Counted from the first letter of the stretch, positions 35,132 to 44,916 are shown. The stretch: 64,000 nt of DNA from Candidatus Pristimantibacillus lignocellulolyticus (GCA_023639215.1 CP097899.1:1370501-1434500), one strand, 5' to 3'. A program made the numbers and translations. Notes: a model not told the origin generated them from the sequence alone.

Positions 35132-35219
35132 TAATTCACCTCTTCTAATCACCGAATAAATAAGCGTTTTTATGAAGCTTCTAATGAATACTATTCAAAA
35201 TGGTCTGTCATTATACTTT

Positions 35220-36131
35220 TTACTCATATTGCCTTAAGCTACTTTCAAGCTGCTCCATTACTATATCCCTCAATTGTGGCGGGCTAATAACTTTGGCATC
35301 TGGTCCATATGCAAGTAGTTTCCTTGCTACAAATGGAAATTCCTCAAGCGGAATTTGACCACAATATCGGTTGTTCATAATAGATTTGAATAACGTATCC
35401 GATTGTGCGAGTCTTGCTCCAAACTCAGTAAATTGAATAATGACTTCGACACTTTGCCTACTATCCTTCGAATGAAGCCAATCATTCAGCGTGGGGACCG
35501 ATTTCTCACTATGTTGAAGAATTTCCAATTGCCCCATCCGATCAACCCGATACAGCAACACGCTATCCCCTTTTTGGGCAGGCATATACCAATACCCATG
35601 CTCGTAGTAGACACCGAGCGGATAAGCTTGTACTTTCTTAGTGCCACTACGAGAGGCATAACTGAACTCAACTTCACGCTTTTCCACTGCCGCACTTAAT
35701 ATAAAAGTAGTCAATGGCTCTGGATGCATCCCATGATGTTGAACAAAGGCAATATGTTGCCTCATTCGCACAATCTCGTCCTGTACTTCTTGGGGTAAGC
35801 TTGTAAAATGTTGATCTGCTAATTGGGTACGTATAGAGCCGTACGGAAAGTCCGACACGTTCTCCAAATACTCAATCATCATAAACATCCCAAACGCCTC
35901 ATGCTTTGTAAGCTGAAGCGGCGGCAAAATTCTGTTCGGCAGCACACGATAACCACCATTTGCACCAACTTCTGCATAGAGCGGAAAGCCCATTTTCTGT
36001 AAATGATCTAGATCACGCTGAATGGTACGAATCGAGACATTAAACCGATCTGCAAGCTCACGGGCAGTAAATTTTTTTCGTGAATCCAATAATCTCATCA
36101 TGGTTAAAATTCTATTATTCAAGTTCATCAC
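35220..36131 (-). CDS. HTH/WYL-domain transcriptional regulator
   Basis: 303 residues. A DeoR-like winged HTH at the N-terminus (FTARELADRFNVSIRTIQRDLDHLQKMG, about 18-45) is followed by a WYL-type sensory domain (about 140-215; YEHGYWYMPAQ). Similar to YobV-like regulators, many of which control the adjacent divergent gene. Here the divergent neighbour, 64 bases away, is a RibD/DHFR-like reductase gene, the expected target. Two adjacent start codons (GTG 36131, ATG 36128) are possible. Confidence 0.88.
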   Translation of the reverse strand: MMNLNNRILTMMRLLDSRKKFTARELADRFNVSIRTIQRDLDHLQKMGFPLYAEVGANGGYRVLPNRILPPLQLTKHEAFGMFMMIEYLENVSDFPYGSIRTQLADQHFTSLPQEVQDEIVRMRQHIAFVQHHGMHPEPLTTFILSAAVEKREVEFSYASRSGTKKVQAYPLGVYYEHGYWYMPAQKGDSVLLYRVDRMGQLEILQHSEKSVPTLNDWLHSKDSRQSVEVIIQFTEFGARLAQSDTLFKSIMNNRYCGQIPLEEFPFVARKLLAYGPDAKVISPPQLRDIVMEQLESSLRQYE

Positions 36132-36195
36132 CTAATTACGTCATAATTTGTCATAATTATAATGTATCATAAGCGATACAAAGGAGGAAATGAAT

Positions 36196-36729
36196 ATGAA
36201 CAATAATAAAGTCGTGCTTTATATTGCGACAAGTTTAGATGGTTATATCGCTAGACGAGATGGTTCGGTTGATTGGCTTGATCATGTAGAAGTGGGTGAA
36301 GGAGATGGCGGTTATAGTGAATTTTATAGTACTGTAGGTACGATTGTAATGGGTCGCATGACGTATGATGAAGTTCTCATACTGGCAGATGTATTTCCTT
36401 ATGCGGACAAGCCATGCTACGTCCTTTCCAGATCGAAGCAAGCTTCTACTGCACATGTTACATTTACTGATGAATCAATTAACACGCTTATACCAAGATT
36501 AAAAGGTGACTCTAAGGGCGATATTTGGCTAGTAGGGGGAGGTCAGCTTGCTGCTGCCTTTTTGCAAGAGGGGCTGTTAGACGAACTGCACATCGCAATT
36601 ATTCCAACCATACTCGGAGAAGGTATTCCGTTGTTCCAAGCAGGAGTTGCACCTACTAATCTTCATTTGATGAAAGTGGATAAGTTCGAACAAATGGTTT
36701 CACTCATATACAAAGTAAATAACAATTGA
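36196..36729 (+). CDS. Dihydrofolate reductase family (RibD C-terminal-like) protein
   Basis: About 177 residues with the dihydrofolate-reductase-like fold of YwjB/YyaP proteins: ATSLDGYIARRDGSVDWL near the N-terminus, TIVMGRMTYDE in the middle and DIWLVGGGQLAAAFL for the cofactor. NADPH-dependent reductase by family; substrate not known and true DHFR activity not implied. Start ATG 36196 gives normal spacing to AAGGAGG; the ATG at 36190 is too close. Divergent from the WYL regulator. Confidence 0.88.
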   Translation: MNNNKVVLYIATSLDGYIARRDGSVDWLDHVEVGEGDGGYSEFYSTVGTIVMGRMTYDEVLILADVFPYADKPCYVLSRSKQASTAHVTFTDESINTLIPRLKGDSKGDIWLVGGGQLAAAFLQEGLLDELHIAIIPTILGEGIPLFQAGVAPTNLHLMKVDKFEQMVSLIYKVNNN

Positions 36730-36801
36730 TCACCCACAATTTTGTAACCACTGCCTATGTTCTATAACAAAATTAGCAATAAAAATGTATTCAAACTTAA
36801 A

Positions 36802-36839
36802 AAGGAGAGGCGTCTGCCAAGTACAGACGCCATCTCCTT
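36802..36839. terminator. Terminator between convergent genes
   Basis: AAGGAGAGGCGTCTG pairs with CAGACGCCATCTCCTT (one bulged base) around a 7-base loop; lies between the reductase and the symporter gene. Confidence 0.75.
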
Positions 36840-36899
36840 AACTATATTTTCAAGAAGACTATCGTGGAGCTAATCACCATCACAATAATGATCTTTCTA

Positions 36900-38315
36900 T
36901 TACTTACTCTTCACTTCTGGCGAGTTGTCCCAACATTCAACGTTTTCCACGCCTTTAATGCTATCTTTATAGAAAACAGGATCTTTACCCGCTCGTTTCT
37001 GTTGCTTGTAATCATGCAACGCTGCAAAGGCTACTTTTGATAACAGAAAAATCGCGATCAAATTCACGATGACCATTAAACCCATGAACAAATCAGCCAA
37101 ATTCCATACCAATTGTACCTTGGCAACAGCACCAAACACTACCATTGCTAACACACTATAGCGATATAACCTCAACACTGACTTCTTGGAGTTTAAAAAT
37201 TCAATATTTGTTTCACCATAATAGTAATTTCCGATTAGCGTACTGAAAGCGAATAAGAAAACCATAATAGCCAATGCTCCTGATGCCCATGACCCGATAT
37301 GATCGCTTAAAGCAGCTTGTGTAAGTAATATACCGTCCAGTCCAGGCTGCTTGTATGCATCGGACAGTAATATAATAAAAGCAGTACTCGAACATATTAG
37401 TAAAGTATCCACCAGTACGCCAAGCGCTTGCATAAGTCCTTGCTTAACGGGATGACTTGTTGTAGCTGTTGCAGCCGCATTCGGCGCGCTACCCATCCCT
37501 GCTTCATTCGAGAACAGTCCTCGTTTTACACCTTGCAAAATAACGGCACCAAAAGTTCCACCAACCGCTTGATCAAATCCAAAAGCATTTTTCACAATAA
37601 GCGCTATCACTTCGGGCATTTTTTCAATATTAAGTAATACAATACAAAATGCTGCTCCTACATAGATAACAGCCATAACGACAACAATATATTCAGACAT
37701 TCTAGCAATACGTTTTATACCACCAAAAATAACGATACCAAAGGCAACAGCCATGACTAAGCCAAGAATGACACGATTAGTGCCGAACGAATTTTCAAAA
37801 GCAACCGTTATCGTATTGGACTGTACAGCGTTAAATACAAGACCGAAAGACAACGTAATGAGTACCGCAAATATTGCTCCCATCCAACGTTTGTTTAAAC
37901 CCTGTTCCATATAGTATGCAGGACCGCCACGGAATCCTGTCTTATCCTTGATTTTATATACTTGCGCTAATGTACTCTCGACAAAGCTAGATGCTGCACC
38001 AATAATCGCTATAACCCACATCCAGAAAATAGCCCCTGGTCCACCAATGGCAATGGCAATCGCAATACCCGTTATATTACCAGTTCCAACTCTTGCCGCC
38101 ATACTAATACAAAATGCTTGAAACGATGAAATGTTATTAGGTGACTTTTCATTAGAACCTTTCAGAACGACAAACATCTCTTTGAACATGCCAAATTGTA
38201 CGAATCTCGATCTAATTGTGAAATAAAGTCCACAAGCGATAAGTAGGATGATCAAAATCTTTGACCATAAAAAATCGTTTGTGACGTTAATTATATTATC
38301 TAAAACTTGTTGCAT
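36900..38315 (-). CDS. Sodium:alanine/glycine symporter (AgcS family)
   Basis: About 471 residues and around eleven membrane segments. Na+-coupled uptake of alanine or glycine. The family motif GxGxxxGxA appears as ARVGTGNITGIAIAIAIGGPGAIFWMW near residue 80, with GFRGGPAYYMEQGL and FSNEAGMGSAPNAAATA further on. The start ATG 38315 follows GAGGCGG. Single gene ending at a hairpin. Close to AlsT-type proteins of Bacillales. Confidence 0.93.
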   Translation of the reverse strand: MQQVLDNIINVTNDFLWSKILIILLIACGLYFTIRSRFVQFGMFKEMFVVLKGSNEKSPNNISSFQAFCISMAARVGTGNITGIAIAIAIGGPGAIFWMWVIAIIGAASSFVESTLAQVYKIKDKTGFRGGPAYYMEQGLNKRWMGAIFAVLITLSFGLVFNAVQSNTITVAFENSFGTNRVILGLVMAVAFGIVIFGGIKRIARMSEYIVVVMAVIYVGAAFCIVLLNIEKMPEVIALIVKNAFGFDQAVGGTFGAVILQGVKRGLFSNEAGMGSAPNAAATATTSHPVKQGLMQALGVLVDTLLICSSTAFIILLSDAYKQPGLDGILLTQAALSDHIGSWASGALAIMVFLFAFSTLIGNYYYGETNIEFLNSKKSVLRLYRYSVLAMVVFGAVAKVQLVWNLADLFMGLMVIVNLIAIFLLSKVAFAALHDYKQQKRAGKDPVFYKDSIKGVENVECWDNSPEVKSK

Positions 38316-38501
38316 TAAATTCCGCCTCTCTTGCATGCTGTCGATACCCAGTTGCTAAACATTCTCCAACTTATTATTCTCAAATAAATCCGTCCTTATT
38401 TCAACAACCAAATAAAAACAATAATTTGTAAATATTTGAAGTAACTGATACTAATTTTCAATTCATGTATATGGACTATACCAGCAGTTCTGAATATAAA
38501 C

Positions 38502-38540
38502 AAAAGAGATGGATAACCCTTTCGGTTATCCATCTCTTTT
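38502..38540. terminator. Terminator of the SLH protein gene
   Basis: A perfect 17-bp stem (AAAAGAGATGGATAACC) with a 5-base loop and flanking A/T runs, 14 bases beyond the SLH gene stop. Confidence 0.93.
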
Positions 38541-38553
38541 AAGTTCTTTTCTC

Positions 38554-41500
38554 TTATTTATAAAGGAGGTTATAAAGTACTTGTGCTACTTCAGCTCTTG
38601 TAGAAATCCCTTTTGGATCTAGTTTCGCGTTGTTACCTTTAATAGCACCGCTTTCTACAAAAACATTGAAAGCATCCTTAGCATATCCAGCAATTTGATC
38701 TGCATCACTAAAGCTTGATACGGAAGTATTTGTAGACTTAGTAGGAACTTCACCAAGCACATCAAGTGCACGATACAACAACGTGAACAAATCCTGACGT
38801 GAAATTTTGCTATTCGGATCAAACTTATTATCACCAATGCCAGTTGTAATGCCTAGAGACTTCGCTTTAGACAAGTATGGTGTGTAATACGTATTGCCTG
38901 CATCAGCGAAATTATTTGCAGAGTTCTCATCTGCCTCAATTCCATAAGCTCTTAGTAAGAATACAATAAACTGACCTCTTGTTACTTCAGCATTCGGACT
39001 ATATTGATCAGCTGTAGTACCACTAGTAATATTTCTTGCAGCTAAGAAAGTAACTGCATCTTTATACCATGCTGACTGAGAAACATCCGCAAAGGATACC
39101 GGATTGTATCCAATGATATATTCAGAAAAATGTGTAGTAGTAAACTCTACAGATTTCGTTGATGCATGATATTGACCACGTATTGTTTCTAAATCACCTG
39201 ATTCAGAAATATAGTACACAATAATTGCATTCGGATCTTCATTTGCTTGTAGGGTGTAAGGTAAACTAATGTGTACATTTCCTCCACCAAAGCTTGAAAT
39301 AGCGGTCGTACCCGCAAATACAGAGAATGTATAAACAGGTCTGTCTCCCAATACTTGCTGGCCTTCCTCAGTTAGCGACGACTTTTCAATAATAATACTA
39401 ATATCCCCCGGATCTGTGGAAGCTTGAATGGCGTCAATAGCCTTTGCGTCAAAGCTTACCGTTCCATAGCCAACATTAACTTGAACGTTAGCATCTGTGC
39501 TAGTAGCCAAACCTTTAAATGCATTTCTCGGTAACGTTAGTTGAGTATATTGCGAACCAGAATTACCTGCAACATTGAATACTACTACTGCAGAATCTCC
39601 TAGTTTCTCAACCTTTTTAGCGTGATCAATTAGATCTTGAACGCTTTTTTCAGTTACTACTGCTACAGCTTCACCTGTAGCTTTATCTATTGTTGCAGTG
39701 ATTTGAACCTCTACCTTTGGATCAATATCACTATCAACAGGTGTAGTTGGCGTTGGTGTTGGTGTTACTGGTGCTGGCGTCGGTGTCACTGGTGTAGGAG
39801 TAGGTGTACTTCCTACATATGCAGGAACAACAATGTCAATAGATTGGCCAGGTTGATATGCTACTGCAACTGGAGCGATAGGTAATCTTGATGCTGTAAC
39901 AGGACCTTGATATCCATTCTTAGCTCTATATCTAATCGTATACGTTCCAGCAGCCAAATTCGAAATCGAATCGCCATTTACAGGAACATACGTAGCATCA
40001 TTTGCTCCAGCTAATTTGTACTCCAATGCTTTATTTGTAGTACCCGTAATTACTCCATTATTACCGTTAGATGAAGTTGGTGCTACCCCTACTAAGCCAG
40101 TTGGAATAGCTTCTAATCTTGAATAAAGTGAATGTAAAGCAGTGGCAAGCGCTTGATTATTATAACCATTTACAATGGTTCCACCGAATACATAATCAGG
40201 TGCAATATTTGATCCTGTACTGCTCGTTAATGAATACATTAATTCGACGTGTCCAAGAATCGGTGCACTACTATGATTTTCACCATATGAATTGTTTTTA
40301 TTGTATGCAAATAAATATGGAACTTGCAGACGATCTGCTGTTACTGTATTACCACTACCATCTTGATAAGTAATTACAGTTGGCGTAGTAGCAGAATTGT
40401 TCTGAGTCTTAATATTTGTTAGATATTTAGATACCACATTTCCGTATAATTTAGCGTAGTCATGATTATTTGCTCTTACTTGAAGTTCCTCGTTATTATG
40501 AGGATGCAAATTACTTGCAACATCCACACCAGCAGTTAACTTCGTATCCCAAATGTAGATTTTATCGATATTATGCTCTTTCGCATATTTACCAATATAT
40601 TTAATATCAGCTTGCGTATTTGGGCACCAAGAACCGCCGAATAAGATGAGATAATTACCGTCACTTTCAAGAATTTGAGTCAATTGATGATAAGTTACAT
40701 GTTCAAATACATCGTAATAGCCATCAGCTTTATCAAAAATAGTCACTTTTGCATTTTCTTCTGTGTTAGAAGGATTATATTTGGGGTTCTCACTCCAAAA
40801 TGTCTGATTGAACGCATTACCAATAAATTCCCAACTAGTTAGCGTGTTGTAATTAGCAGCAGGAACCTCGTTGAATACATCAAGAACTTGCGCTTTATAT
40901 GCGTTCACCTTATCAGTATCCAGTGCATTTTCAGCTGTATTGAAATAACTCCAATCGTAGCTTCCTTCACCATTATGTTTTTCCAAAGACGCTATAATTG
41001 GTGCTGATTCCCCATCAACCACGTGGTCTTTATTATAAACGAATAAGAATGGGGATTGGAGCTTATTCGCTACAGTTGTAATCGTGTCTTTTGTATAACT
41101 AACATTCTCTTCAGCCACTTCATTCAGCGTCTCAATATTAGTCAAATATTTGTTGACTAAGTCAACATAGTAATGTGCATACTTGTTGCTGCTATCAGCA
41201 ATTTGCAACTCGTTACCATCTAATTTTGTGTCAAAGTTATAAATCGTTTGAATACCGTATTCTTTGGCAACTTGATTAATAAAACCTATATCAGCTTGTG
41301 TCTCATTACTCCAAGCACCCCCGAATAGAATCGCATAGGTACCTTCACTTTTCAGAATTGTAACTAAGTCCTCATAAGGTATTGTTTTCAAAACATGGTT
41401 TGAATCGTTCAAATGCGGATATACCGCACTGAAGTAATCAAATTTAGTAACAGGAGTACTAGCTGAAGCTCCATTTGCGGCATAGGCACCATTAAGGTTG

Positions 41501-41571
41501 ACGATTGGCAAGATAAGCACAGCTACTAATAGTAGTGCGACAATTTTCTGAATGGTATTATATTTCTTCAT
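38554..41571 (-). CDS. S-layer-homology surface protein with two thioredoxin-like repeats
   Basis: 1005 residues, secreted: signal peptide ends near AYAANG (about 32). Two related domains of about 210 residues follow (about 40-255 and 280-500), each with a thioredoxin-like start, YAILFGGAWSNETQADIGFI in the first and YLILFGGSWCPNTQADIKYI in the second. The CxxC pair is reduced to one Cys in the second and lost in the first, so disulfide exchange is unlikely. Then a beta-rich region, a Thr-Pro linker (about 590-620), a further domain, and three SLH modules at the C-terminus (about 815-1005) that anchor to wall polysaccharide. Function of the repeats is unknown. Confidence 0.85.
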   Translation of the reverse strand: MKKYNTIQKIVALLLVAVLILPIVNLNGAYAANGASASTPVTKFDYFSAVYPHLNDSNHVLKTIPYEDLVTILKSEGTYAILFGGAWSNETQADIGFINQVAKEYGIQTIYNFDTKLDGNELQIADSSNKYAHYYVDLVNKYLTNIETLNEVAEENVSYTKDTITTVANKLQSPFLFVYNKDHVVDGESAPIIASLEKHNGEGSYDWSYFNTAENALDTDKVNAYKAQVLDVFNEVPAANYNTLTSWEFIGNAFNQTFWSENPKYNPSNTEENAKVTIFDKADGYYDVFEHVTYHQLTQILESDGNYLILFGGSWCPNTQADIKYIGKYAKEHNIDKIYIWDTKLTAGVDVASNLHPHNNEELQVRANNHDYAKLYGNVVSKYLTNIKTQNNSATTPTVITYQDGSGNTVTADRLQVPYLFAYNKNNSYGENHSSAPILGHVELMYSLTSSTGSNIAPDYVFGGTIVNGYNNQALATALHSLYSRLEAIPTGLVGVAPTSSNGNNGVITGTTNKALEYKLAGANDATYVPVNGDSISNLAAGTYTIRYRAKNGYQGPVTASRLPIAPVAVAYQPGQSIDIVVPAYVGSTPTPTPVTPTPAPVTPTPTPTTPVDSDIDPKVEVQITATIDKATGEAVAVVTEKSVQDLIDHAKKVEKLGDSAVVVFNVAGNSGSQYTQLTLPRNAFKGLATSTDANVQVNVGYGTVSFDAKAIDAIQASTDPGDISIIIEKSSLTEEGQQVLGDRPVYTFSVFAGTTAISSFGGGNVHISLPYTLQANEDPNAIIVYYISESGDLETIRGQYHASTKSVEFTTTHFSEYIIGYNPVSFADVSQSAWYKDAVTFLAARNITSGTTADQYSPNAEVTRGQFIVFLLRAYGIEADENSANNFADAGNTYYTPYLSKAKSLGITTGIGDNKFDPNSKISRQDLFTLLYRALDVLGEVPTKSTNTSVSSFSDADQIAGYAKDAFNVFVESGAIKGNNAKLDPKGISTRAEVAQVLYNLLYK

Positions 41572-41648
41572 CGTTTTTCATCTCTCTTTCTTGGTCTAAT
41601 TGCATAGCAGAATCTCTAGTCAACACACTTTCTTAGCTGTACTCTTTC

Positions 41649-42413
41649 TTAGCAATCCTCTTCATCAGATGTAGATGGCGTAGGTGCTGTTGGTGTAGAA
41701 GGAGCAGGTGCTGCTGGCGTAGAAGGCTCTGATGATGGAGCTGAAGGTATAGTTGTTGTAGTCTCCTTTGAAGAATTTGATGATGAAGTTGCTGGTTTAT
41801 TTGTATCTGTTGTTGTTACTGCTTTAGGTTGTGAAGATGATTTATTTGTAAAAGTAACGGAGTTTGATTTTGTAGTTTCTGTTGTCGCTGGCTTAGTAGT
41901 TTCCGGTTGACTAGCTTCCTTTACTACCGGCGCTGCAGTCGGTGTTGCTACTAATTTTTCAGTTTCTTTAGATACTACTGGTGTGGAAGATTTTACAACT
42001 GGTTGTTGCTTTGTCTCTGTAGCTTTAACGTCTGTTGTAGAAGTCTTAATTTCTTTCGTTGTTGTCTTCACAGAATCATTCACTTGCTTAGTCACAGATT
42101 GCGTCCCTTCAGAACTTTGTGCTACTGGAGTTGTACTTTCCACTACTGCAACTTCCTCTCCAGAAGATAACGGCACTTCTACTTCGCTAGCCTCTGTAGT
42201 CACTTGTTCTACTGGTTGATCTACAGCGACCTCAGTTGCTTGCAATACTTCAGATGTCGTAGCCTCAGTAGTTACTTCAGTTGCTGTAGTCTGAACATTA
42301 GTAGGCGCAGCAGCTGAAGCTTCCTCCGTATTTTTATTTGCAGATACAGCTGCATAAGTCAAAATTCCAAAAGCAAGTGAAGCCGTAATAATTGTTGCTG
42401 TAATCTTTTTCAT
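41649..42413 (-). CDS. Secreted Thr/Ser-rich low-complexity protein
   Basis: 254 residues. A signal peptide (MKKITATIITASLAFGILTYAAVSA) is followed entirely by Thr, Ser, Val, Glu, Pro and Ala, with a Pro-Ser-Thr tail and a single Cys as the very last residue (DEEDC). No domain, LPxTG or SLH anchor is visible. It may be a disordered, possibly glycosylated surface protein. It lies 77 bases upstream of the SLH gene on the same strand, so the two may be co-expressed. A terminator-like hairpin lies in its own leader. Confidence 0.65.
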   Translation of the reverse strand: MKKITATIITASLAFGILTYAAVSANKNTEEASAAAPTNVQTTATEVTTEATTSEVLQATEVAVDQPVEQVTTEASEVEVPLSSGEEVAVVESTTPVAQSSEGTQSVTKQVNDSVKTTTKEIKTSTTDVKATETKQQPVVKSSTPVVSKETEKLVATPTAAPVVKEASQPETTKPATTETTKSNSVTFTNKSSSQPKAVTTTDTNKPATSSSNSSKETTTTIPSAPSSEPSTPAAPAPSTPTAPTPSTSDEEDC

Positions 42414-42482
42414 AATTAATCTTCCTTTCGCTCTTTGAGCTATTAATTAGTAGTACAATACAGCGTTATTGGCATAAAAAAA

Positions 42483-42532
42483 GAGACTTAACGCAGTGTA
42501 TACTTACACACTCGCTAAATCTCTGGTCGTCC
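42483..42532 (-). terminator. Leader hairpin upstream of the Thr/Ser-rich gene
   Basis: Read on the minus strand, GAGATTTAGCG pairs (with wobbles) with CGTTAAGTCTC, with an inner AGTGT/ACACT stem, and runs into eight T residues. It is about 70 bases upstream of the gene's start, so it could attenuate its transcription. Confidence 0.65.
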
Positions 42533-42691
42533 AGTTGACTTATGTCTTTTAATATCCAATACAACAGTTATTGTCCTTGGTTTATAATTCCATCTTATTC
42601 ACTCGGGATTAAACTGTCAATACATTTTTAAATATTCCTATTGGTTTTATCGGAATTATTTTTAGAACCACTTTTTTCAAAAAAAAATCGA

Positions 42692-42720
42692 TTGACTTTT
42701 ATAACTAACGTATGTAAATT
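42692..42720 (+). promoter_or_regulatory. Promoter of the dicarboxylate symporter gene
   Basis: TTGACT (-35, 42692-42697) and TAAATT (-10, 42715-42720) separated by 17 bases, about 45 bases before the ATG. Matches sigma-A spacing. Confidence 0.5.
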
Positions 42721-42765
42721 AAAGTTGTAATTCACATTAAACAACTTGGTTTAGGGGGAAATGTA

Positions 42766-44133
42766 ATGGACACAATAAATAACAACTTTTTATTAGCAAT
42801 CCAAACAAATTGGTATGGCTTTGTTACATCAATTTTTGTGTTTGGAATACTGTACTATTTGGCTCGTAAAAGGGTTAGTTTTGGTAAACGAGTACTAATA
42901 GGTTTAGGTATAGGTTTGGGAGTAGGTATCTTATTTCAAAGCCTGGGATCACTCGAATATAAAGCAATTAGTACATTCGGAAGCATCTATGTAAGTCTCA
43001 TTCGGATGCTAGTTATCCCACTAGTTTTTGTTCTCGTATTAAATAGTATTTCATCCTTAACTAGTCTAGATTATTTACGTAAAATTGGTTTCAAAACGTT
43101 TGCTTGGTTCCTTGGCACAACCGGCGTTGCTTCGATAATCGGTTTATCTGTCGCTTTAATTATGAACCCTGGTAAAGGTATTCAAGAAGCAGCTCCAGCT
43201 GATTTCGTAGCACGCGAAATACCTACATTTTCACAGGTTATCTTAGATCTCGTTCCTTCGAATCCGTTCAACGAAGCAGCAACTGGTAAGGTTGTTCCTT
43301 TACTCATTTTCGCAATTTTCCTTGCAGTCGCTATTATTAAAGTTGGTTCTAAAAACGAAGAATCTGTAAAGCCGATTCGCGATATTATTCAATCAGCAAC
43401 ACTAGTACTACATCAAGTCGTTAAGTTTGTAATTCGCTTAACACCGTATGGTGTGTTTGCATTAATTGCTGGAATTACAGCTCGCTATGGATGGGACACA
43501 CTACAAGAACTTGGTAGCATTATTGTCACTTCGTATGTAGCTATGATTATTCATTTCGTTCTTGTCTTTGGTGGTCTAGTATTCTTTGTTGCAAGAGTAA
43601 ATCCGATTACATTTTTCAAGAAAATATATCCGACAATTGCGGTAGCATTTACAACTCGTAGTAGCTATGCGACGCTTCCTGTAAACCTTGAAGTTATTAC
43701 GAAACGTTTGCATATTTCTCCACGAATCGCTAGTTTTGTAGCTCCGTTAGGGGCATCAGTTAACTTTAATGCTTGCGGTGGTATATGGCCAGCAATCGTT
43801 GCCGTATTTACAGCACAAGTTTACGGTATTACATTGACTGGAACAGACTACATTATTCTTGTTCTTGTAAGCATCATTTCTTCAATTGGTGTTGCCGGAG
43901 TACCTGGCCCTGCAGTTATTTCTACAACTGTTGTGCTAACCGCTCTTGGTTTACCACTAGAAGGAATTGGTATTGTCGCAGGTGTTGAGGCACTTATCGA
44001 TATGGGTCGTACTGCTGTTAATGCAACGGGTACTACCGTTACATCTTTACTTGTAGCCAATTCAGAAGGTGAATTCGATCGCGAAGCCTTCAATCGTAAT
44101 GACGATGAAGAGATTGAATTGCAAGCTGTATAA
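42766..44133 (+). CDS. Dicarboxylate/amino acid:cation symporter (DAACS family)
   Basis: 455 residues, about eight helices plus re-entrant loops. Na+- or H+-coupled uptake of glutamate, aspartate, cystine or C4-dicarboxylates. Family features are SLIRMLVIPLVFVLVLNSISSL near 80, the serine-containing loop TTRSSYATLPVNLEV near 300 and the Asn/Asp helix DMGRTAVNATGT near 410. The overall form is closest to the TcyP-like branch, which carries L-cystine, but specificity is uncertain. GGGGGAAATGTA precedes the ATG. Single gene with a terminator. Confidence 0.9.
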   Translation: MDTINNNFLLAIQTNWYGFVTSIFVFGILYYLARKRVSFGKRVLIGLGIGLGVGILFQSLGSLEYKAISTFGSIYVSLIRMLVIPLVFVLVLNSISSLTSLDYLRKIGFKTFAWFLGTTGVASIIGLSVALIMNPGKGIQEAAPADFVAREIPTFSQVILDLVPSNPFNEAATGKVVPLLIFAIFLAVAIIKVGSKNEESVKPIRDIIQSATLVLHQVVKFVIRLTPYGVFALIAGITARYGWDTLQELGSIIVTSYVAMIIHFVLVFGGLVFFVARVNPITFFKKIYPTIAVAFTTRSSYATLPVNLEVITKRLHISPRIASFVAPLGASVNFNACGGIWPAIVAVFTAQVYGITLTGTDYIILVLVSIISSIGVAGVPGPAVISTTVVLTALGLPLEGIGIVAGVEALIDMGRTAVNATGTTVTSLLVANSEGEFDREAFNRNDDEEIELQAV

Positions 44134-44181
44134 TCATTTATACCCATATAAATGAACAAACTCTACCCTGTTTATAGCATT

Positions 44182-44225
44182 AAAAGCACTCAGAAGTTAG
44201 TTATAGCTAACTTTTGAGTGCTTTT
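44182..44225 (+). terminator. Terminator of the symporter gene
   Basis: A 19-bp stem (AAAAGCACTCAGAAGTTAG, one wobble) with a 6-base loop and a T-run. Confidence 0.92.
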
Positions 44226-44244
44226 TTCATGTATTAGAAAAATC

Positions 44245-44269
44245 CTATTCAAGGCGATTTATTGAATAG
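44245..44269 (-). terminator. Terminator of the SET gene
   Basis: CTATTCAA/TTGAATAG 8-bp stem with a 9-base loop; on the minus strand it is followed by GATTTTTC. Confidence 0.6.
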
Positions 44270-44310
44270 AGTTTTCTAGTAGGAGTGTCGTAGTTTCTCC
44301 TGTTTTATAT

Positions 44311-44916
44311 TTAGTTTTCGTCTTTGTCTTCGCTATCAATAAATAACGTGAGAATGGAATCTAGTGGTTCATTTCCATTAGCTACCGCAATTACTTTATC
44401 AATATATTTCTCCTTAATTAAATATTTTAGCGGTTGCTCTACTGTATTGAAATACTCAAACGTTGTTTTTGCCATCTCATCCCATTCTGCATAACATATT
44501 ACATAATCATTTGCCATTACTTTTGTTCTGGATGATCCTTCTTCAGGTATACATTCAAACTCTTCATCATCACCTAAAACTCCATAATCACATGTTAATT
44601 GATCGCCAGGTTGAATGTCTCTTGAAGCCAATTGAAAATCATAAGCTGTATCTACACAATTAGGATTGAAACTATGATTCATATATTTTGCGTGATCCCA
44701 ATGAAGAAGATATAGACCGTCAGTATCTAAATAGGAGTATTTATAAATATACTCTTTTTGCAAATTATGCAGACTTTCAATATACTCCACTGTTAATATC
44801 ATTTCTAATTTATCTTTAATCCAGACAATAGTTCCTTTAGGGATTAGTTTTGTTGCAAATACACCAACACCTATTTCATCACTTACAAACCGAATTTCTG
44901 TATCTGGATGAATCAT
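44311..44916 (-). CDS. SET domain-containing protein
   Basis: 201 residues. Residues about 5-115 form a SET lysine-methyltransferase-like domain: GVGVFATKLIPKGTIVW at the start, KYMNHSFNPNCVDTAYDFQL (NHSxxPN motif, S-adenosylmethionine binding) and GDQLTCDYG with the catalytic Tyr. The C-terminal 85 residues are acidic and unassigned. Bacterial SET proteins of this kind are little studied; protein lysine methylation is inferred. ATG 44916 is preceded by AAGGAGGAATAATA. Single gene. Confidence 0.85.
   Translation of the reverse strand: MIHPDTEIRFVSDEIGVGVFATKLIPKGTIVWIKDKLEMILTVEYIESLHNLQKEYIYKYSYLDTDGLYLLHWDHAKYMNHSFNPNCVDTAYDFQLASRDIQPGDQLTCDYGVLGDDEEFECIPEEGSSRTKVMANDYVICYAEWDEMAKTTFEYFNTVEQPLKYLIKEKYIDKVIAVANGNEPLDSILTLFIDSEDKDEN

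Larger units (their letters stand above)
42414..42765. other. Intergenic region between divergent genes
   Basis: 352 bases. It contains a minus-strand attenuator-like hairpin in front of the Thr/Ser-rich gene and a promoter for the plus-strand symporter gene; no gene is seen. Confidence 0.6.
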
